NCBI RefSeq assembly: GCF_001482385.1
Contig: NZ_CP013611.1
Coordinates: 4,409,501 to 4,473,500 of the forward strand
Direction: 5' to 3'
Source of the DNA: Pseudoalteromonas rubra
Lineage (GTDB): Bacteria; Pseudomonadota; Gammaproteobacteria; Enterobacterales; Alteromonadaceae
Length of the DNA stretch: 64,000 nucleotides
Positions 48,367 through 57,833 of the stretch are shown one piece after another (position 1 is the first letter of the stretch; every line of letters starts with the position of its first letter). Both the position numbers and the translations under genes were made by a program. Under the pieces are notes generated by a model. That model ran no database searches and was not told where the DNA came from. It saw only the letters and a program-made list of their open reading frames with translations.

Positions 48367-49263
48367 TTAGATTGTACGGGCGCAGTTTCGACCGGCGTCC
48401 TTGGCGCGATACAGGCCTTTATCAGCCCGCGAGAAAATTTCGTTAGGGCAATCCTTGCTGGTTACCAGTGTAAAGCCGATACTGGTGGTCACGTCATGAT
48501 TCTTCATAATCGTACAGGTTCTGACGGATGCCATAATGCGCTCTGCAATCACCTTATTGGTGGTAAACGCCGGGTCGTCTATCAGTATCGCGAACTCATC
48601 ACCACCAAAGCGGAAGACCGTATCAGTCGCTCGTACCGAAGACTCCAGAATGCGGGCAAATTCAATCAACACATTGTCGCCCATTTTGTGGCCATACAGG
48701 TCGTTAACTTGTTTAAAGTTATCGAGATCCAGTAGCATCAGGCTAAAATTGCTGTGATGACGACGGCTGCACTCCAGCTTTTTGGCCAGAAACTCATTAA
48801 ACTGGCTACGGTTCGACAGGCCTGTTAGTGAATCTTTGGTTGCCAGCTTCAGCACTCTTTGATACATCAGGGCATTTCTCAGCGGGTACAATAAGCAGGT
48901 GTGCAGCTGGATAAGCCGGGCCTGCAATGCTTCGCTGAGATGATATTTACTGAAGTACACAATCTGACCCAGGTGCTGGCTGTTTAACTCCAGATCAAAG
49001 GTATACGGGCTGAGCTGATTGTTGCTCTGCTGCATCTGAAACACCCCTTCGCTGGAGTGAAACTGTAATCCGGCCAGGTTGATAATACGCTTGATGTAAC
49101 CTGCAAAGATGTCGAGCAGCCCGTTGACATCCAGCGTAGTTTGTAATTTTTCAGTCAAACTCATCGGGTTTTCGGGGACGTGTGACATTTGCATTTGTGC
49201 ATTAAACGGCAAAAAATCCCCGCGCGTCGGCGCTCGTTGAGTCAAAATATGGACATTTTCCAT
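48367..49263 (-). CDS. Diguanylate cyclase (GGDEF)
   Basis: A 298-aa cytoplasmic protein. Residues ~50-135 look like a sensory region with no clear motif, and the GGDEF domain lies at residues ~140-298. The active site is intact (FRFGGDEFAILIDD, residues 218-230), and the inhibitory RxxD site (RATD, 211-214) is present, so c-di-GMP synthesis with product feedback is expected. No membrane segment is seen. It is monocistronic. Confidence 0.93.
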   Translation of the reverse strand: MENVHILTQRAPTRGDFLPFNAQMQMSHVPENPMSLTEKLQTTLDVNGLLDIFAGYIKRIINLAGLQFHSSEGVFQMQQSNNQLSPYTFDLELNSQHLGQIVYFSKYHLSEALQARLIQLHTCLLYPLRNALMYQRVLKLATKDSLTGLSNRSQFNEFLAKKLECSRRHHSNFSLMLLDLDNFKQVNDLYGHKMGDNVLIEFARILESSVRATDTVFRFGGDEFAILIDDPAFTTNKVIAERIMASVRTCTIMKNHDVTTSIGFTLVTSKDCPNEIFSRADKGLYRAKDAGRNCARTI

Positions 49264-49408
49264 CTAGTATTCCCCTAAGTACAACATTCGAACTGTTCTA
49301 AGCGAGTTTCATGCCAAAAATTTAAACTGGCTGAAAAACAGCTGCTTGCTATATTTAATAGTGGATAAAAATTGCTCAACACTATTTTATTGACGCTTGG
49401 GAGGCGGT

Positions 49409-51469
49409 TTGCAGCAAAATTTTGCCGGGTTTTTAGGTGAGGATGTCACCAGTACGTTAGTTGCCGCCCTGGAAGGTCAGTTTGCCGGGTTGATAGCCTT
49501 ATTACTGTGCGCCGTAGTATTGGTGTGGTCATTTAAGCGGGTTGGGCTGCCACCTATCCTGGCTTATCTGCTGACCGGACTACTAGCTGGCAGCTATGGC
49601 TTTGGCTGGATCAGCAACAGTCACGAGATCCAGCTGATTGCCGAATTGGGCATCGTTTTTTTACTATTTAGTCTTGGTCTGGAATTTTCTATTCCTAAAT
49701 TAATGGCCATGCGCAGCGTGGTGTTTGGTCTGGGCAGTTTGCAGGTGCTGGTCACCACTGTGGTGTTGGCGGTGATATTAAAGTATCTGGGGTTTAACTG
49801 GATAGAGGCACTGATCATCGCCAGCTTAATTGCGCTGTCTTCAACGGCTGTGGTGGTTAAAGAACTCAAAGAGCGGGGAATATTGAATATTCGTCGGGGC
49901 CAGCTGGCGGTAGGGGTGTTGCTGTTCCAGGACATTGCTGTGGTACCTTTGCTGATCACCATTCCTTTATTAAGTCAGTCTGATAACCAGGTGCTGGTGG
50001 GCGCCCTGATCCTGGCACTCGCCAAAGGCGCATTCGTGTGTATGTTGTTATGGGCCATCGGCAAATGGGTCTTGCCCAAAGTGTTTAATGAAGTGGCCAT
50101 GGCACGCACCGATGAGCTATTCGTACTGACCACCTTAGTGGTCGCGCTGTGTGCGGGTGCACTGACTTATGCATTTGGCTTGTCTATGGCGTTAGGCGCA
50201 TTTCTGGCGGGAATGATGCTGGGCGAGAGCCAGTTCAGGCACCAGCTGGAAGCCGAGATCCGGCCATTTCGCGATATTCTGATGGGGCTGTTTTTTGTTA
50301 CCGTTGGCACCCAACTGGATGTGTCTTACGTGATCCAGTCCTTTATTTATATCGTGCTGGTGCTGGCGCTGCTCATTGTTCTCAAACTGGCCATTATTTT
50401 CCTGTTGGCACAATTGATGGGAGAGCGTCGAAAAGACGCTTTTGCAGCCGGGATCTTGCTATGGCAGATGGGTGAGTTCGGCTTTGTACTGGTTGCTCTG
50501 GCCGGCAAACACCAATTGCTCAGTGCAGAAGTGGCGTCGTTCCTGATAGCGCTGGGGGTACTGTCTATGGCACTTACTCCGTATTTGATCGGCGAAACAG
50601 ACAGGCTCATCAAGCTGCTACGCATAGACAGCGAAGGTCGGCCAGAGCCACACGAGCAGGGTTTTATTACCTCCAGTAAAATTAAAAATCATGTGGTGAT
50701 TTTTGGCTATGCCCGCGTCGGCCAGACCATAGCCCGCTTTTTGCGTCCGGAAGCCATTCCTTATATTGCCGTGGAGCGCAACCCGGCCATTGTTCAGGAG
50801 GCGCTGACCGCAGGGGAGCCCGTGGTGTTTGGTGATCCGACCCAGCACGAAGTGCTTAAGTCGGCCAATGTCAGTGAGGCCCGGCTGGTGATAGTGTCGC
50901 TAAATGACTTCGACAAAGCGCAAGCGGTTATAGATGCGGTTAAACGCTTTGCGCCTGAGGTTAAAATTCTGGTCAGAATGAAGGACGATACCCATCTTGA
51001 GGCGCTCAAAGAACTCGGAGCCACTGAGGTGGTGCCAGAGTCACTGGAGGCCAGCCTGATGATGGTGTCGCATGTATTGTATATGTCTGGCGTACCCATG
51101 CGGCGGATCCTCAAGCGGGTGAGCATAGAAAGGCAAAATCGCTACGAATATCTGCACGGTTTTTTCACCGGGGACAGCCAGGAAATGAAAGAGTACGCGG
51201 GGGCTGAAGGATCAAGTTACAGTTCAGACCGGCTTGAGTACCTGCACGCTATTGCCTTGCCGGACGAAGCCTTTGCGGTGGACAAATCAATCGCTGAGCT
51301 GGATCTGGCACGGCACAAGGTGGTGGTGAAAGCGCTGCGGCGCAACGGCGAAGAAATTTCTATGCCCGATGAAGAGATCACCCTGTGTGCCAGTGATGTA
51401 TTGCTGCTCAAAGGCAAGCCACGCCGGGTAGAGCGCGCGGAGCAATTTTTGTTAGATGGCCTGCCATAA
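49409..51469 (+). CDS. CPA2-family cation:proton antiporter with RCK domain (KefB/KefC-like)
   Basis: A 686-aa protein: 12-13 membrane helices (residues ~15-400; PPILAYLLTGLLAGSYGFGW, FLLFSLGLEFSIPKLMAM) then a cytoplasmic Rossmann-type RCK/TrkA-N domain (VVIFGYARVGQTIARFLR) and a TrkA-C domain. The family mediates K+ or Na+ efflux in exchange for protons, gated by nucleotides. A TTG at 49409 is chosen because TGGGAGG sits four bases upstream; another TTG 12 bases earlier overlaps that site. It converges on the patatin gene. Confidence 0.92.
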   Translation: MQQNFAGFLGEDVTSTLVAALEGQFAGLIALLLCAVVLVWSFKRVGLPPILAYLLTGLLAGSYGFGWISNSHEIQLIAELGIVFLLFSLGLEFSIPKLMAMRSVVFGLGSLQVLVTTVVLAVILKYLGFNWIEALIIASLIALSSTAVVVKELKERGILNIRRGQLAVGVLLFQDIAVVPLLITIPLLSQSDNQVLVGALILALAKGAFVCMLLWAIGKWVLPKVFNEVAMARTDELFVLTTLVVALCAGALTYAFGLSMALGAFLAGMMLGESQFRHQLEAEIRPFRDILMGLFFVTVGTQLDVSYVIQSFIYIVLVLALLIVLKLAIIFLLAQLMGERRKDAFAAGILLWQMGEFGFVLVALAGKHQLLSAEVASFLIALGVLSMALTPYLIGETDRLIKLLRIDSEGRPEPHEQGFITSSKIKNHVVIFGYARVGQTIARFLRPEAIPYIAVERNPAIVQEALTAGEPVVFGDPTQHEVLKSANVSEARLVIVSLNDFDKAQAVIDAVKRFAPEVKILVRMKDDTHLEALKELGATEVVPESLEASLMMVSHVLYMSGVPMRRILKRVSIERQNRYEYLHGFFTGDSQEMKEYAGAEGSSYSSDRLEYLHAIALPDEAFAVDKSIAELDLARHKVVVKALRRNGEEISMPDEEITLCASDVLLLKGKPRRVERAEQFLLDGLP

Positions 51470-51482
51470 CGCAGGTCTTAGG

Positions 51483-52628
51483 TTAATCCAGCTCCAGAAA
51501 CGCCCGGATCTCATCCAGCCGGGCCAGTCCATCCTGATAACCATACTCGATCAGCTTCCGGGTATAGGCTTTTTCGAATAACAGGTAACTGGTTAAACTC
51601 GACGGAGAGTGCCGTTTAACCCCGATGGAGCGCAATAAGAGTTTAATGGCCATCGGCAGTTCATCGTAATAATGCAGCGCCAGTTCATTGAAGTTATGGG
51701 TGGGGTTAACCACCAGGGTCTGGATGTGTTTAAGTTCTTTGTGTTTGTCTCTGGCGGGCAGTAATCCCACGGTGCGGTTAACCCGCTCCATACGCTCCAG
51801 ATCTGACTGTAACGTATCGCTGAATACGCTATCGAGCAAATGACCCGCAACCACCGACATGCCGGGAAAATGCGGCTCATAGCCAATGGGCGTGGGGATC
51901 TTGGGCTGCTCAACACCAATGACAAAAATTTTCTCGGCGCCCAGATGGATTGAAGGGCTTAGTGGTGACAGCTGGTGGATAGAGCCATCGCCGTAATAAT
52001 GGTGCCGAACCCGCACACTGGGAAATACCATGGGAATGGCACTGGAGGCCATCAGGTGGTCCAGCGTAATGTGGTCGGGCACACCAATGCGCTTGGCGCG
52101 TTGCCAGGGGCGCGCATCTTTCGCCTGATAAAATGCTACCGAGCGGCCGGTTGAGTAGCTGGATACCGTCACCGATAGCGCATCCAGATAGCCGCGCTGA
52201 ATGTGGCGGTCGATACGGGACAGGTCGAGTACATCATTCAGCAGCTGGCGCAGTGGTGTGTTGTCCAGCAGGCTCGCGGGGGGCTGGTTGATATATTCAG
52301 CCTGAAAGCTGCGCATCATGTTGCCCAGAATATGACCAAATGCACCCACAAAGCCGCTCTCGTAAACCATATCGGTATGAAAGTTCTTCCAGATTGACTC
52401 TATTTTGCGTATCGCCAGATGCATATTCGAGGCATAGCAGGCCAGACCGGCGGAATTAATGGCGCCCGCTGAAGTGCCATTAATAATGCGAAAGGGCAGC
52501 GGGGCGGTTCTGGGCAGGCTGTGTGCCAGCGCTTTCAACACCCCAATCTGGTAGGCTGCACGGGCCCCGCCACCGGTTAGCAGCAGTGCCGAACGAGGAC
52601 ATGAACGCGAACTGTGATGTTTACTCAT
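51483..52628 (-). CDS. Patatin-like phospholipase
   Basis: A 381-aa patatin-fold lipid acyl hydrolase without a signal peptide. The oxyanion loop GGGARAAYQIGVL (residues ~19-31), nucleophile S53 in NGTSAGA and the catalytic Asp D214 in YYGDGSIHQ make the Ser-Asp dyad. It converges on the antiporter gene with 13 bp between stops. The specific lipid substrate cannot be read from the sequence. Confidence 0.92.
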   Translation of the reverse strand: MSKHHSSRSCPRSALLLTGGGARAAYQIGVLKALAHSLPRTAPLPFRIINGTSAGAINSAGLACYASNMHLAIRKIESIWKNFHTDMVYESGFVGAFGHILGNMMRSFQAEYINQPPASLLDNTPLRQLLNDVLDLSRIDRHIQRGYLDALSVTVSSYSTGRSVAFYQAKDARPWQRAKRIGVPDHITLDHLMASSAIPMVFPSVRVRHHYYGDGSIHQLSPLSPSIHLGAEKIFVIGVEQPKIPTPIGYEPHFPGMSVVAGHLLDSVFSDTLQSDLERMERVNRTVGLLPARDKHKELKHIQTLVVNPTHNFNELALHYYDELPMAIKLLLRSIGVKRHSPSSLTSYLLFEKAYTRKLIEYGYQDGLARLDEIRAFLELD

Positions 52629-53066
52629 ATGCTTCCTTAACCGCTTACATGGTGGGTTGATTTGAGAAATATTTGCCAGCCAGTACTGGTTTGATACGGT
52701 TACTATAACGATTTGTTTAACTTAGTAAAATAGCAACATATCGCGGCTTGGGAACAAATTCATAGGCGATTCATATTGAGTCCATATGCTCACTAAGCAC
52801 GAATTGGTATTGCACCTTGTCACGGATGCGATATCTTTTAATGGATACTCACCAATATTGGATGCATTTGTGAGTATACGCGTTTAAAGAGACTAAAAAT
52901 GCCATAGGTTGCAGCTGCAAAGGTCGTAATAACGACCAGCAATAAGCTATAATCTTTTGTATATTATAGATTATTTTTGTAGCCTTACTATGCGGCGATA
53001 TGCCTTGATGGCATTTTAATCACCGTACGTGCAACTTATTCGTTTAGAAAAATTAATGGAGCTTCC
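52629..53066. other. Intergenic region between patatin and DUF3014 genes
   Basis: No gene or RNA was recognised in this AT-rich stretch. A short inverted repeat GGTCGT-AATA-ACGACC lies at 52922-52937. It probably holds promoters of both divergent genes. Confidence 0.5.
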
Positions 53067-53972
53067 ATGTCAGAGCACAACTCAGCAGAACCAAGGAAAA
53101 GCAAGCCGTCTAACAGCCACTTATTGCTTGCCGTAAGCGTGGTCATAGCCCTCGTTATTGTGGCCATATTTGTGCTTTCAAACCGGGATAATCAGCAGGA
53201 AAACACAAAATTTAAACAGGATGTCGTCATACCGGAGGAAACCCAGGCGGAAGTGGTTAACACCGCGCGTCCGGATCCCGTGCAGGAAGTCGAAGAGTCC
53301 ATTGAACCAGAACCGGTTGTTGAGCCTGAACCTATGCCTGAACCCGAGCCAGAGCCGCTGCCACAGCGTGAGCCTGAGCAACCTGTTGTTGCACCACTAC
53401 CATCGCTGGACGACAGTGACGTGGCCCTGAGCGAGCAAATTGCGAATTACCTGAACGATACCGCAATGGATTTAGTGGTAACCGAAGACATGATCCGCCG
53501 TAGCGTGGTGTTTGTCGATAACCTGGCACAGGGTAAAGTGGCTAAAAAGCACTTCCCGGTCAGTAAGCCCAAAGACCGCTTTATGGTTATTGAAGATGAC
53601 ATCATCATCACCGACCCAAACAGCTTCGAGCGTTACACGCCTTATGTGAACATGCTTAATGCCATGAGTACTGCGCAGCTGGTGCGTACTTATAACAAAT
53701 TCAGACCATTGATAGGTGAAGCCTATGAAGAAATAGGCTACGACAGCAGCGAATTCGACCTGACCTTACAAGAAGCTTTGGGCGAGCTGCTGGAAACCCC
53801 AATCCCGGAAACCAGCCTGCCACTGCTACAAGAGTCTGTGACCTACAAATATGCCTATGCAGAATGGGAGCAGTTGTCTGATGCGCAAAAACTTTTCCTG
53901 CGCATGGGCCCGGAAAACATGAAAAAGATGAAGAAACGTCTGCAAGACCTAAAAGTCGCGCTGGCAAAGTAA
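53067..53972 (+). CDS. DUF3014 membrane-anchored protein
   Basis: A 301-aa protein: a short basic cytoplasmic tail, one membrane helix (residues ~20-40), a periplasmic Pro/Glu-rich linker with repeated PEP/EPEP units (residues ~70-115), and a C-terminal conserved domain (residues ~120-300) matching DUF3014. The domain has no known function. The gene sits immediately before ffs; a terminator separates them. Confidence 0.85.
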   Translation: MSEHNSAEPRKSKPSNSHLLLAVSVVIALVIVAIFVLSNRDNQQENTKFKQDVVIPEETQAEVVNTARPDPVQEVEESIEPEPVVEPEPMPEPEPEPLPQREPEQPVVAPLPSLDDSDVALSEQIANYLNDTAMDLVVTEDMIRRSVVFVDNLAQGKVAKKHFPVSKPKDRFMVIEDDIIITDPNSFERYTPYVNMLNAMSTAQLVRTYNKFRPLIGEAYEEIGYDSSEFDLTLQEALGELLETPIPETSLPLLQESVTYKYAYAEWEQLSDAQKLFLRMGPENMKKMKKRLQDLKVALAK

Positions 53973-54006
53973 GCTAAAACCGAAGAAAAAAACCAACCAA
54001 AACAGC

Positions 54007-54053
54007 AAAGCCCGTCTAATTGTATATTCACTATGCAGTTAGCCGGGCTTTTT
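54007..54053 (+). terminator. Terminator after the DUF3014 gene
   Basis: AAAGCCCGTCTAA and TTAGCCGGGCTTT form a 13-base stem with a single mismatch and a 19-base loop, followed by TTTTT. Confidence 0.85.
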
Positions 54054-54064
54054 AATATTTCCCC

Positions 54065-54093
54065 TTGCAACCAGACGCGAAACTCGCGATAAT
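54065..54093 (+). promoter_or_regulatory. Sigma-70 promoter of ffs
   Basis: TTGCAA (54065-54070) and GATAAT (54088-54093) are separated by 17 bp, with a GC-rich discriminator typical of growth-rate-controlled stable RNAs. Initiation near 54100 would leave a leader of about 20 nt before the mature RNA. Confidence 0.85.
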
Positions 54094-54121
54094 CCCTCCC
54101 GCGCCAAACAAGGCCCTCAAT

Positions 54122-54235
54122 GGTAGTCTTATTGGTCCTCTCGCAACGATAGTTCGTGAACCTGGTCAGGTCCGGAAGGAAGCAGCCACAGCGGATGACT
54201 CGTGTGCCGGGATGTGGCTGGTAAGACTGCCACCC
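54122..54235 (+). ncRNA. ffs: 4.5S RNA of the signal recognition particle
   Basis: The domain IV core is clear: CCTGGTCAGGTCCGGAAGGA onward through AGCAGCCA, containing the GGAA tetraloop and symmetric loops that bind Ffh. The 5' GGTAGTCTTA pairs with the 3' TAAGACTGCC (one G:U), closing a hairpin of about 114 nt as in E. coli. Ends are placed from this pairing. It guides Ffh to signal sequences for membrane protein insertion. It is the attachment site of the adjoining transposon and is left intact by it. Confidence 0.96.
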
Positions 54236-54259
54236 AAACTCCAAAGTTGTTGTTTGAAG

Positions 54260-54335
54260 TGTAAGTCTGCAAATTTGTAGTAAAACCCCGCATAAAAATT
54301 GAATTATAACCCTGCATAGCCTACTTTTAGATCGT
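54260..54335 (+). repeat. Transposon left-end TnsB-binding-like repeats
   Basis: Three imperfect repeats begin CTGCAAAT (54267), CCGCATAA (54288) and CTGCATAG (54312) between ffs and tnsA. Their spacing and position match the multiple TnsB sites of Tn7-like left ends. Confidence 0.6.
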
Positions 54336-54350
54336 CTCGCATATTCGGTG

Positions 54351-54986
54351 ATGGTTATGATCAGGCGTAAACTCAAACATTCCAGAATCAAAAATCTATA
54401 TAAGTTTGCAAGTCAAAAGAACAAAGCCATTTGCTTAGTTGAATCATCCTTAGAGTTCGATGCGTGCTTTCACTTTGAATACTCTCGCGAAATTAAATCC
54501 TTTGAAGCTCAACCATTAGGGTTTGAGTATGAGTTTGACGATAGAACTTGCCGCTACACGCCTGACTTTTTAATTACTCATCATGAGAAGCCGCAAAAAT
54601 ATATTGAAATTAAGCCTTACAGTAAAATCGCAAATCCTGAATTTAGGGCGCGCTTTGCGCAAAAACAGTTAGTTGCCAAAGAACAAATGGGCATTGAGCT
54701 GATATTAGTCACTGACAAACAAATTCGTGTTTATCCAACCTTAGATAATTTAAAGTTGCTGCATCGTTACTCAGGCTTTCAGTCTTTAACCGATCTTCAG
54801 CTTTCCATCATTCAGCTACTTAATCAGTGGCAAAAACTTACTATTCAAGATTTGGTAATGACCCTAAAAGCCTCTATCGGTGAGGTGCTTGCCTCGGTAT
54901 ATCGTTTATTGTCTTTAGGCAGTGTTAATTCAGACTTAAACACAGAACTTACCTTAGAATCGGTGATTTGGGCAGATGGAGTTTGA
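54351..54986 (+). CDS. tnsA: TnsA, transposon 5'-end endonuclease
   Basis: A 211-aa restriction-endonuclease-fold protein that cuts the 5' transposon strands, working with TnsB to give cut-and-paste transposition. Catalytic residues fit the family: Glu in CLVESSLEFDACFHFE (residues ~31-35), D72 in RYTPDFLI and the E86/K88 pair in YIEIKPYSK. The C-terminal part (residues ~125-211) is a winged-helix-like TnsA C domain. GTG 54348, ATG 54351 and ATG 54357 are all possible starts. It overlaps tnsB by 11 bases. Base composition is AT-richer than the chromosome before it. Confidence 0.92.
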   Translation: MVMIRRKLKHSRIKNLYKFASQKNKAICLVESSLEFDACFHFEYSREIKSFEAQPLGFEYEFDDRTCRYTPDFLITHHEKPQKYIEIKPYSKIANPEFRARFAQKQLVAKEQMGIELILVTDKQIRVYPTLDNLKLLHRYSGFQSLTDLQLSIIQLLNQWQKLTIQDLVMTLKASIGEVLASVYRLLSLGSVNSDLNTELTLESVIWADGV

Positions 54987-56817
54987 AGACGAGTTTAACT
55001 TTGAAGAAACACCGCAAAAGTTAGTTGAAACTGCCAAACCAGCAGAGCCTAACGTTCAACCTCGTGATTTAGAGTCACTGCCTATGGAAGTGCAGGATGC
55101 TACGCTTGCACGACTTAAATATGTCAAGTGGCTTAAACAGCGATTAATTGGTGGTTGGACGCAGAAAAACTTAGCACCACTACTGGCTGAAATGCCTGAA
55201 CTTCCTGGGCAAGAAAAGCCAAAGTGGCGCACTGTTGCTGGGTGGCATGCTGATTATATTAAAGCCGAGGAAGACATTCATGCTTTGATCCCAAAGCATC
55301 ATCGCAAGGGCAACCGCCAAGCCCGCACCGACACAGACAAATTCTTTGAGCTAGCTCTAACTCGTTATTTAACCAGAGAAATGCCGTCTGTTGCGTCAGC
55401 GTATCGATACTATTGCGATCAAATCGTTTTAGAAAATGACAAAGTGTTAGGTGAGCCACTAAAGCCACTCACTTATAAAGCGTTTAAAAACCGCATTGAT
55501 AACTTGCCCCAGTATGAGGTGATGGTTGAACGCTATGGCAAACGTTTAGCGGATATTGAATACAACAAAGTGATGAGCCATAAAAGGCCCACCAGAGTGC
55601 TTGAACGAGTTGAGATAGACCATACACCACTGGATCTCATTCTATTGGACGATGAACTTGATGTGCCATTGGGAAGACCAACCTTAACCTTGCTCATTGA
55701 TGTTTATAGCCACTGCGTTGTTGGCTTTTACCTTGGTTTTCAGAGTCCTGGCTATGATGCTGTGCGCAGAGCGATTAGTCATGCGATGAAGCCTAAAAGC
55801 TATCTTAAAAGTACCTATCCAAAAGTCGTAAATGAATGGCCATGTTGTGGGAAGATAGAAACTTTAGTGGTTGATAATGGTGCCGAATTTTGGTGTCAGT
55901 CATTAGAGCTTGCTTGTGAAGAGGTTGGGATAAATATTAGCTATAACCCTGTTGGCAAACCTTGGCTTAAACCCTTCGTTGAGCAGTTTTTTAAAACCAT
56001 TAACGAAATGATGCTTTCGCCATTTCCCGGTAAAACATTCTCAAACATGCTCGCAAGGCATGACTATAACCCGAAAAAAGATGCCATATTGCGTTTCAAA
56101 ACCTTTAACATGCTATTCCATAAATGGATTGTTGATGTTTATCATCAATCCACTGACGCGAGATTTAGATATATCCCCAATGAAGAGTGGAACAAAGGGT
56201 TTATTGCACTGCCTCCTGCACAGTTAACGGAACAAGATACAGACAAACTTGATGTTGTTATGTGTATGGCGAAAGAGAAAACATTGCGCAAAGGGGGTAT
56301 TAAAAATCTGCATATTAATTACGATAGCGACGAACTCTCTTCATATCGCAAGCGATACAGCCCCAAAAAGAGCATAAAGGTTAAGGTTAAAATAAACCCA
56401 GATGATCTGTCGTATGTATACGTCTACTTAGATGCGCTAGAGCACTATATAAAAGTGCCAAGCATTGACTCAGAGGGCTACACAATGGGTTTGTCGCTAA
56501 TCAGGCATAAAATCCACCTTAAGTTTCACAGAGACTACATTCAAGGCAAAGTGGATCTATTGGGGCTTGCTAAGGCGCGGCAATTTATTAATGAGCGAGT
56601 GAAAGAAGAAGCGCGACAGCTTAAAAATGTAGGGTCAAAAACCAAAGTTACTGGCACCAAAGCAATTGCTCGGGCGCAGGGCGTAGATAATACTCAAGTC
56701 AAATCCATTGCTAAAATGTCTGAAACAAAGCAAGCCGAACCAACCCCCGCTGACATTAAGCATAAAAAAGACGATGATAACTGGGATGACTTTGTCTCAG
56801 ATCTTGAGGCGTTTTAG
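54976..56817 (+). CDS. tnsB: TnsB, DDE transposase
   Basis: A 613-aa Mu/Tn7-type transposase. N-terminal HTH DNA-binding region (residues ~40-130), RNase H-like catalytic core with D215 (VEIDHTPLD), D300 (LVVDNGAEF) and E336 (KPWLKPFVEQFF), where D300 and E336 are separated by 35 residues, then a beta-barrel domain and a charged C-terminal tail ending DNWDDFVSDLEAF, a likely TnsC-contact hook. It binds the transposon ends and joins 3' ends to target DNA. It is followed by tnsC after two bases. Confidence 0.95.
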   Translation: MEFEDEFNFEETPQKLVETAKPAEPNVQPRDLESLPMEVQDATLARLKYVKWLKQRLIGGWTQKNLAPLLAEMPELPGQEKPKWRTVAGWHADYIKAEEDIHALIPKHHRKGNRQARTDTDKFFELALTRYLTREMPSVASAYRYYCDQIVLENDKVLGEPLKPLTYKAFKNRIDNLPQYEVMVERYGKRLADIEYNKVMSHKRPTRVLERVEIDHTPLDLILLDDELDVPLGRPTLTLLIDVYSHCVVGFYLGFQSPGYDAVRRAISHAMKPKSYLKSTYPKVVNEWPCCGKIETLVVDNGAEFWCQSLELACEEVGINISYNPVGKPWLKPFVEQFFKTINEMMLSPFPGKTFSNMLARHDYNPKKDAILRFKTFNMLFHKWIVDVYHQSTDARFRYIPNEEWNKGFIALPPAQLTEQDTDKLDVVMCMAKEKTLRKGGIKNLHINYDSDELSSYRKRYSPKKSIKVKVKINPDDLSYVYVYLDALEHYIKVPSIDSEGYTMGLSLIRHKIHLKFHRDYIQGKVDLLGLAKARQFINERVKEEARQLKNVGSKTKVTGTKAIARAQGVDNTQVKSIAKMSETKQAEPTPADIKHKKDDDNWDDFVSDLEAF

Positions 56818-56819
56818 GT

Positions 56820-57833
56820 ATGCTGACCGAGGCTAAAAAGGCAAAACTCAATCAATTCAAAGCGGTGTTTATTGAATACACCATACCAAAGACCATCATA
56901 AACGATTTTGACAAACTGCGTTTGCACCATGACCTGGCAGGTGAAAAGCCATGCATGATGCTAAGTGGTGATACTGGCTGTGGTAAATCTGCATTGATTA
57001 AACATTACTACGATAACAACTCACCATATTATGTTGACGGTAGACGGAAAGTCCCCGTACTGCTGAGCCGAATACCGAGTAACCCATCAATTGAATCCAC
57101 CTTAAAGCAGTTGCTGCACGACCTAGGACAGTTTGGTGCTAAATCTAGCAAACGACTTAGACATGGCAATGAAATAGCGCTCGCTGAAAGCTTAGTCGAG
57201 CAATTAAAGCGTTCAGGTACAGAGCTAATTATTATTGATGAGTTTCAAGAGCTTGTTGAAAACAATCTAGGTAAAAAGCGCCGAGACATTGCGAATCAGT
57301 TTAAATACATCAATGAAAAAGCAGGGATCTCCATTGTATTAGTCGGTATGCCTTGGATAGATCAAATAGCCGATGAGCCTCAGTGGTCATCACGGATTTT
57401 TATTCGCCGCTTTATTCCTTACTTTAAAATATCAGAGAAAAAAGAGCTTCAACTTTTTATTCGTGTGCTTAAAGGGTTTGCAAATCGACTGCCATTTTCA
57501 GACAAGCCTCGTTTTGAGGATTTGGGTATCGCATTATCACTTTTTGCCATTTCAAATGGCTGCCTTCGAAAGCTGAAAAACTTCTTAGATTCAGCACTTA
57601 CTGAAGCACTCATTAGTGATGCAGTAACGCTAAACAAGCAAAGCTTAAGTTCTGCGTTTAAGGCTTGGCGGCCAGAGCTCGGCAATGTGTTTGAGATGAA
57701 TGTGAATGAGATTCAAGGTTGTGAGGTAGAACAGTATTCCACGTTTAAACCTGATGGGCCTCAAGACGAAGACCCATTTATAGCGCCCCAGTTTTGTAAG
57801 AAAGTGCCGTTGGTAAGGCTGCTTAAAAAGTAA
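56820..57833 (+). CDS. tnsC: TnsC, AAA+ target-selection ATPase
   Basis: A 337-aa AAA+ protein with Walker A GDTGCGKSA (residues 50-58), Walker B LIIIDEFQEL (136-145) and arginine-rich sensor segment RIFIRRFIPYF. TnsC forms rings or filaments on DNA, linking the target-recognition protein (TniQ/TnsD) to TnsAB. The short form without long terminal extensions resembles those in CRISPR-associated elements. No TniQ gene follows directly, unlike classic Tn7 with tnsD. Confidence 0.94.
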   Translation: MLTEAKKAKLNQFKAVFIEYTIPKTIINDFDKLRLHHDLAGEKPCMMLSGDTGCGKSALIKHYYDNNSPYYVDGRRKVPVLLSRIPSNPSIESTLKQLLHDLGQFGAKSSKRLRHGNEIALAESLVEQLKRSGTELIIIDEFQELVENNLGKKRRDIANQFKYINEKAGISIVLVGMPWIDQIADEPQWSSRIFIRRFIPYFKISEKKELQLFIRVLKGFANRLPFSDKPRFEDLGIALSLFAISNGCLRKLKNFLDSALTEALISDAVTLNKQSLSSAFKAWRPELGNVFEMNVNEIQGCEVEQYSTFKPDGPQDEDPFIAPQFCKKVPLVRLLKK

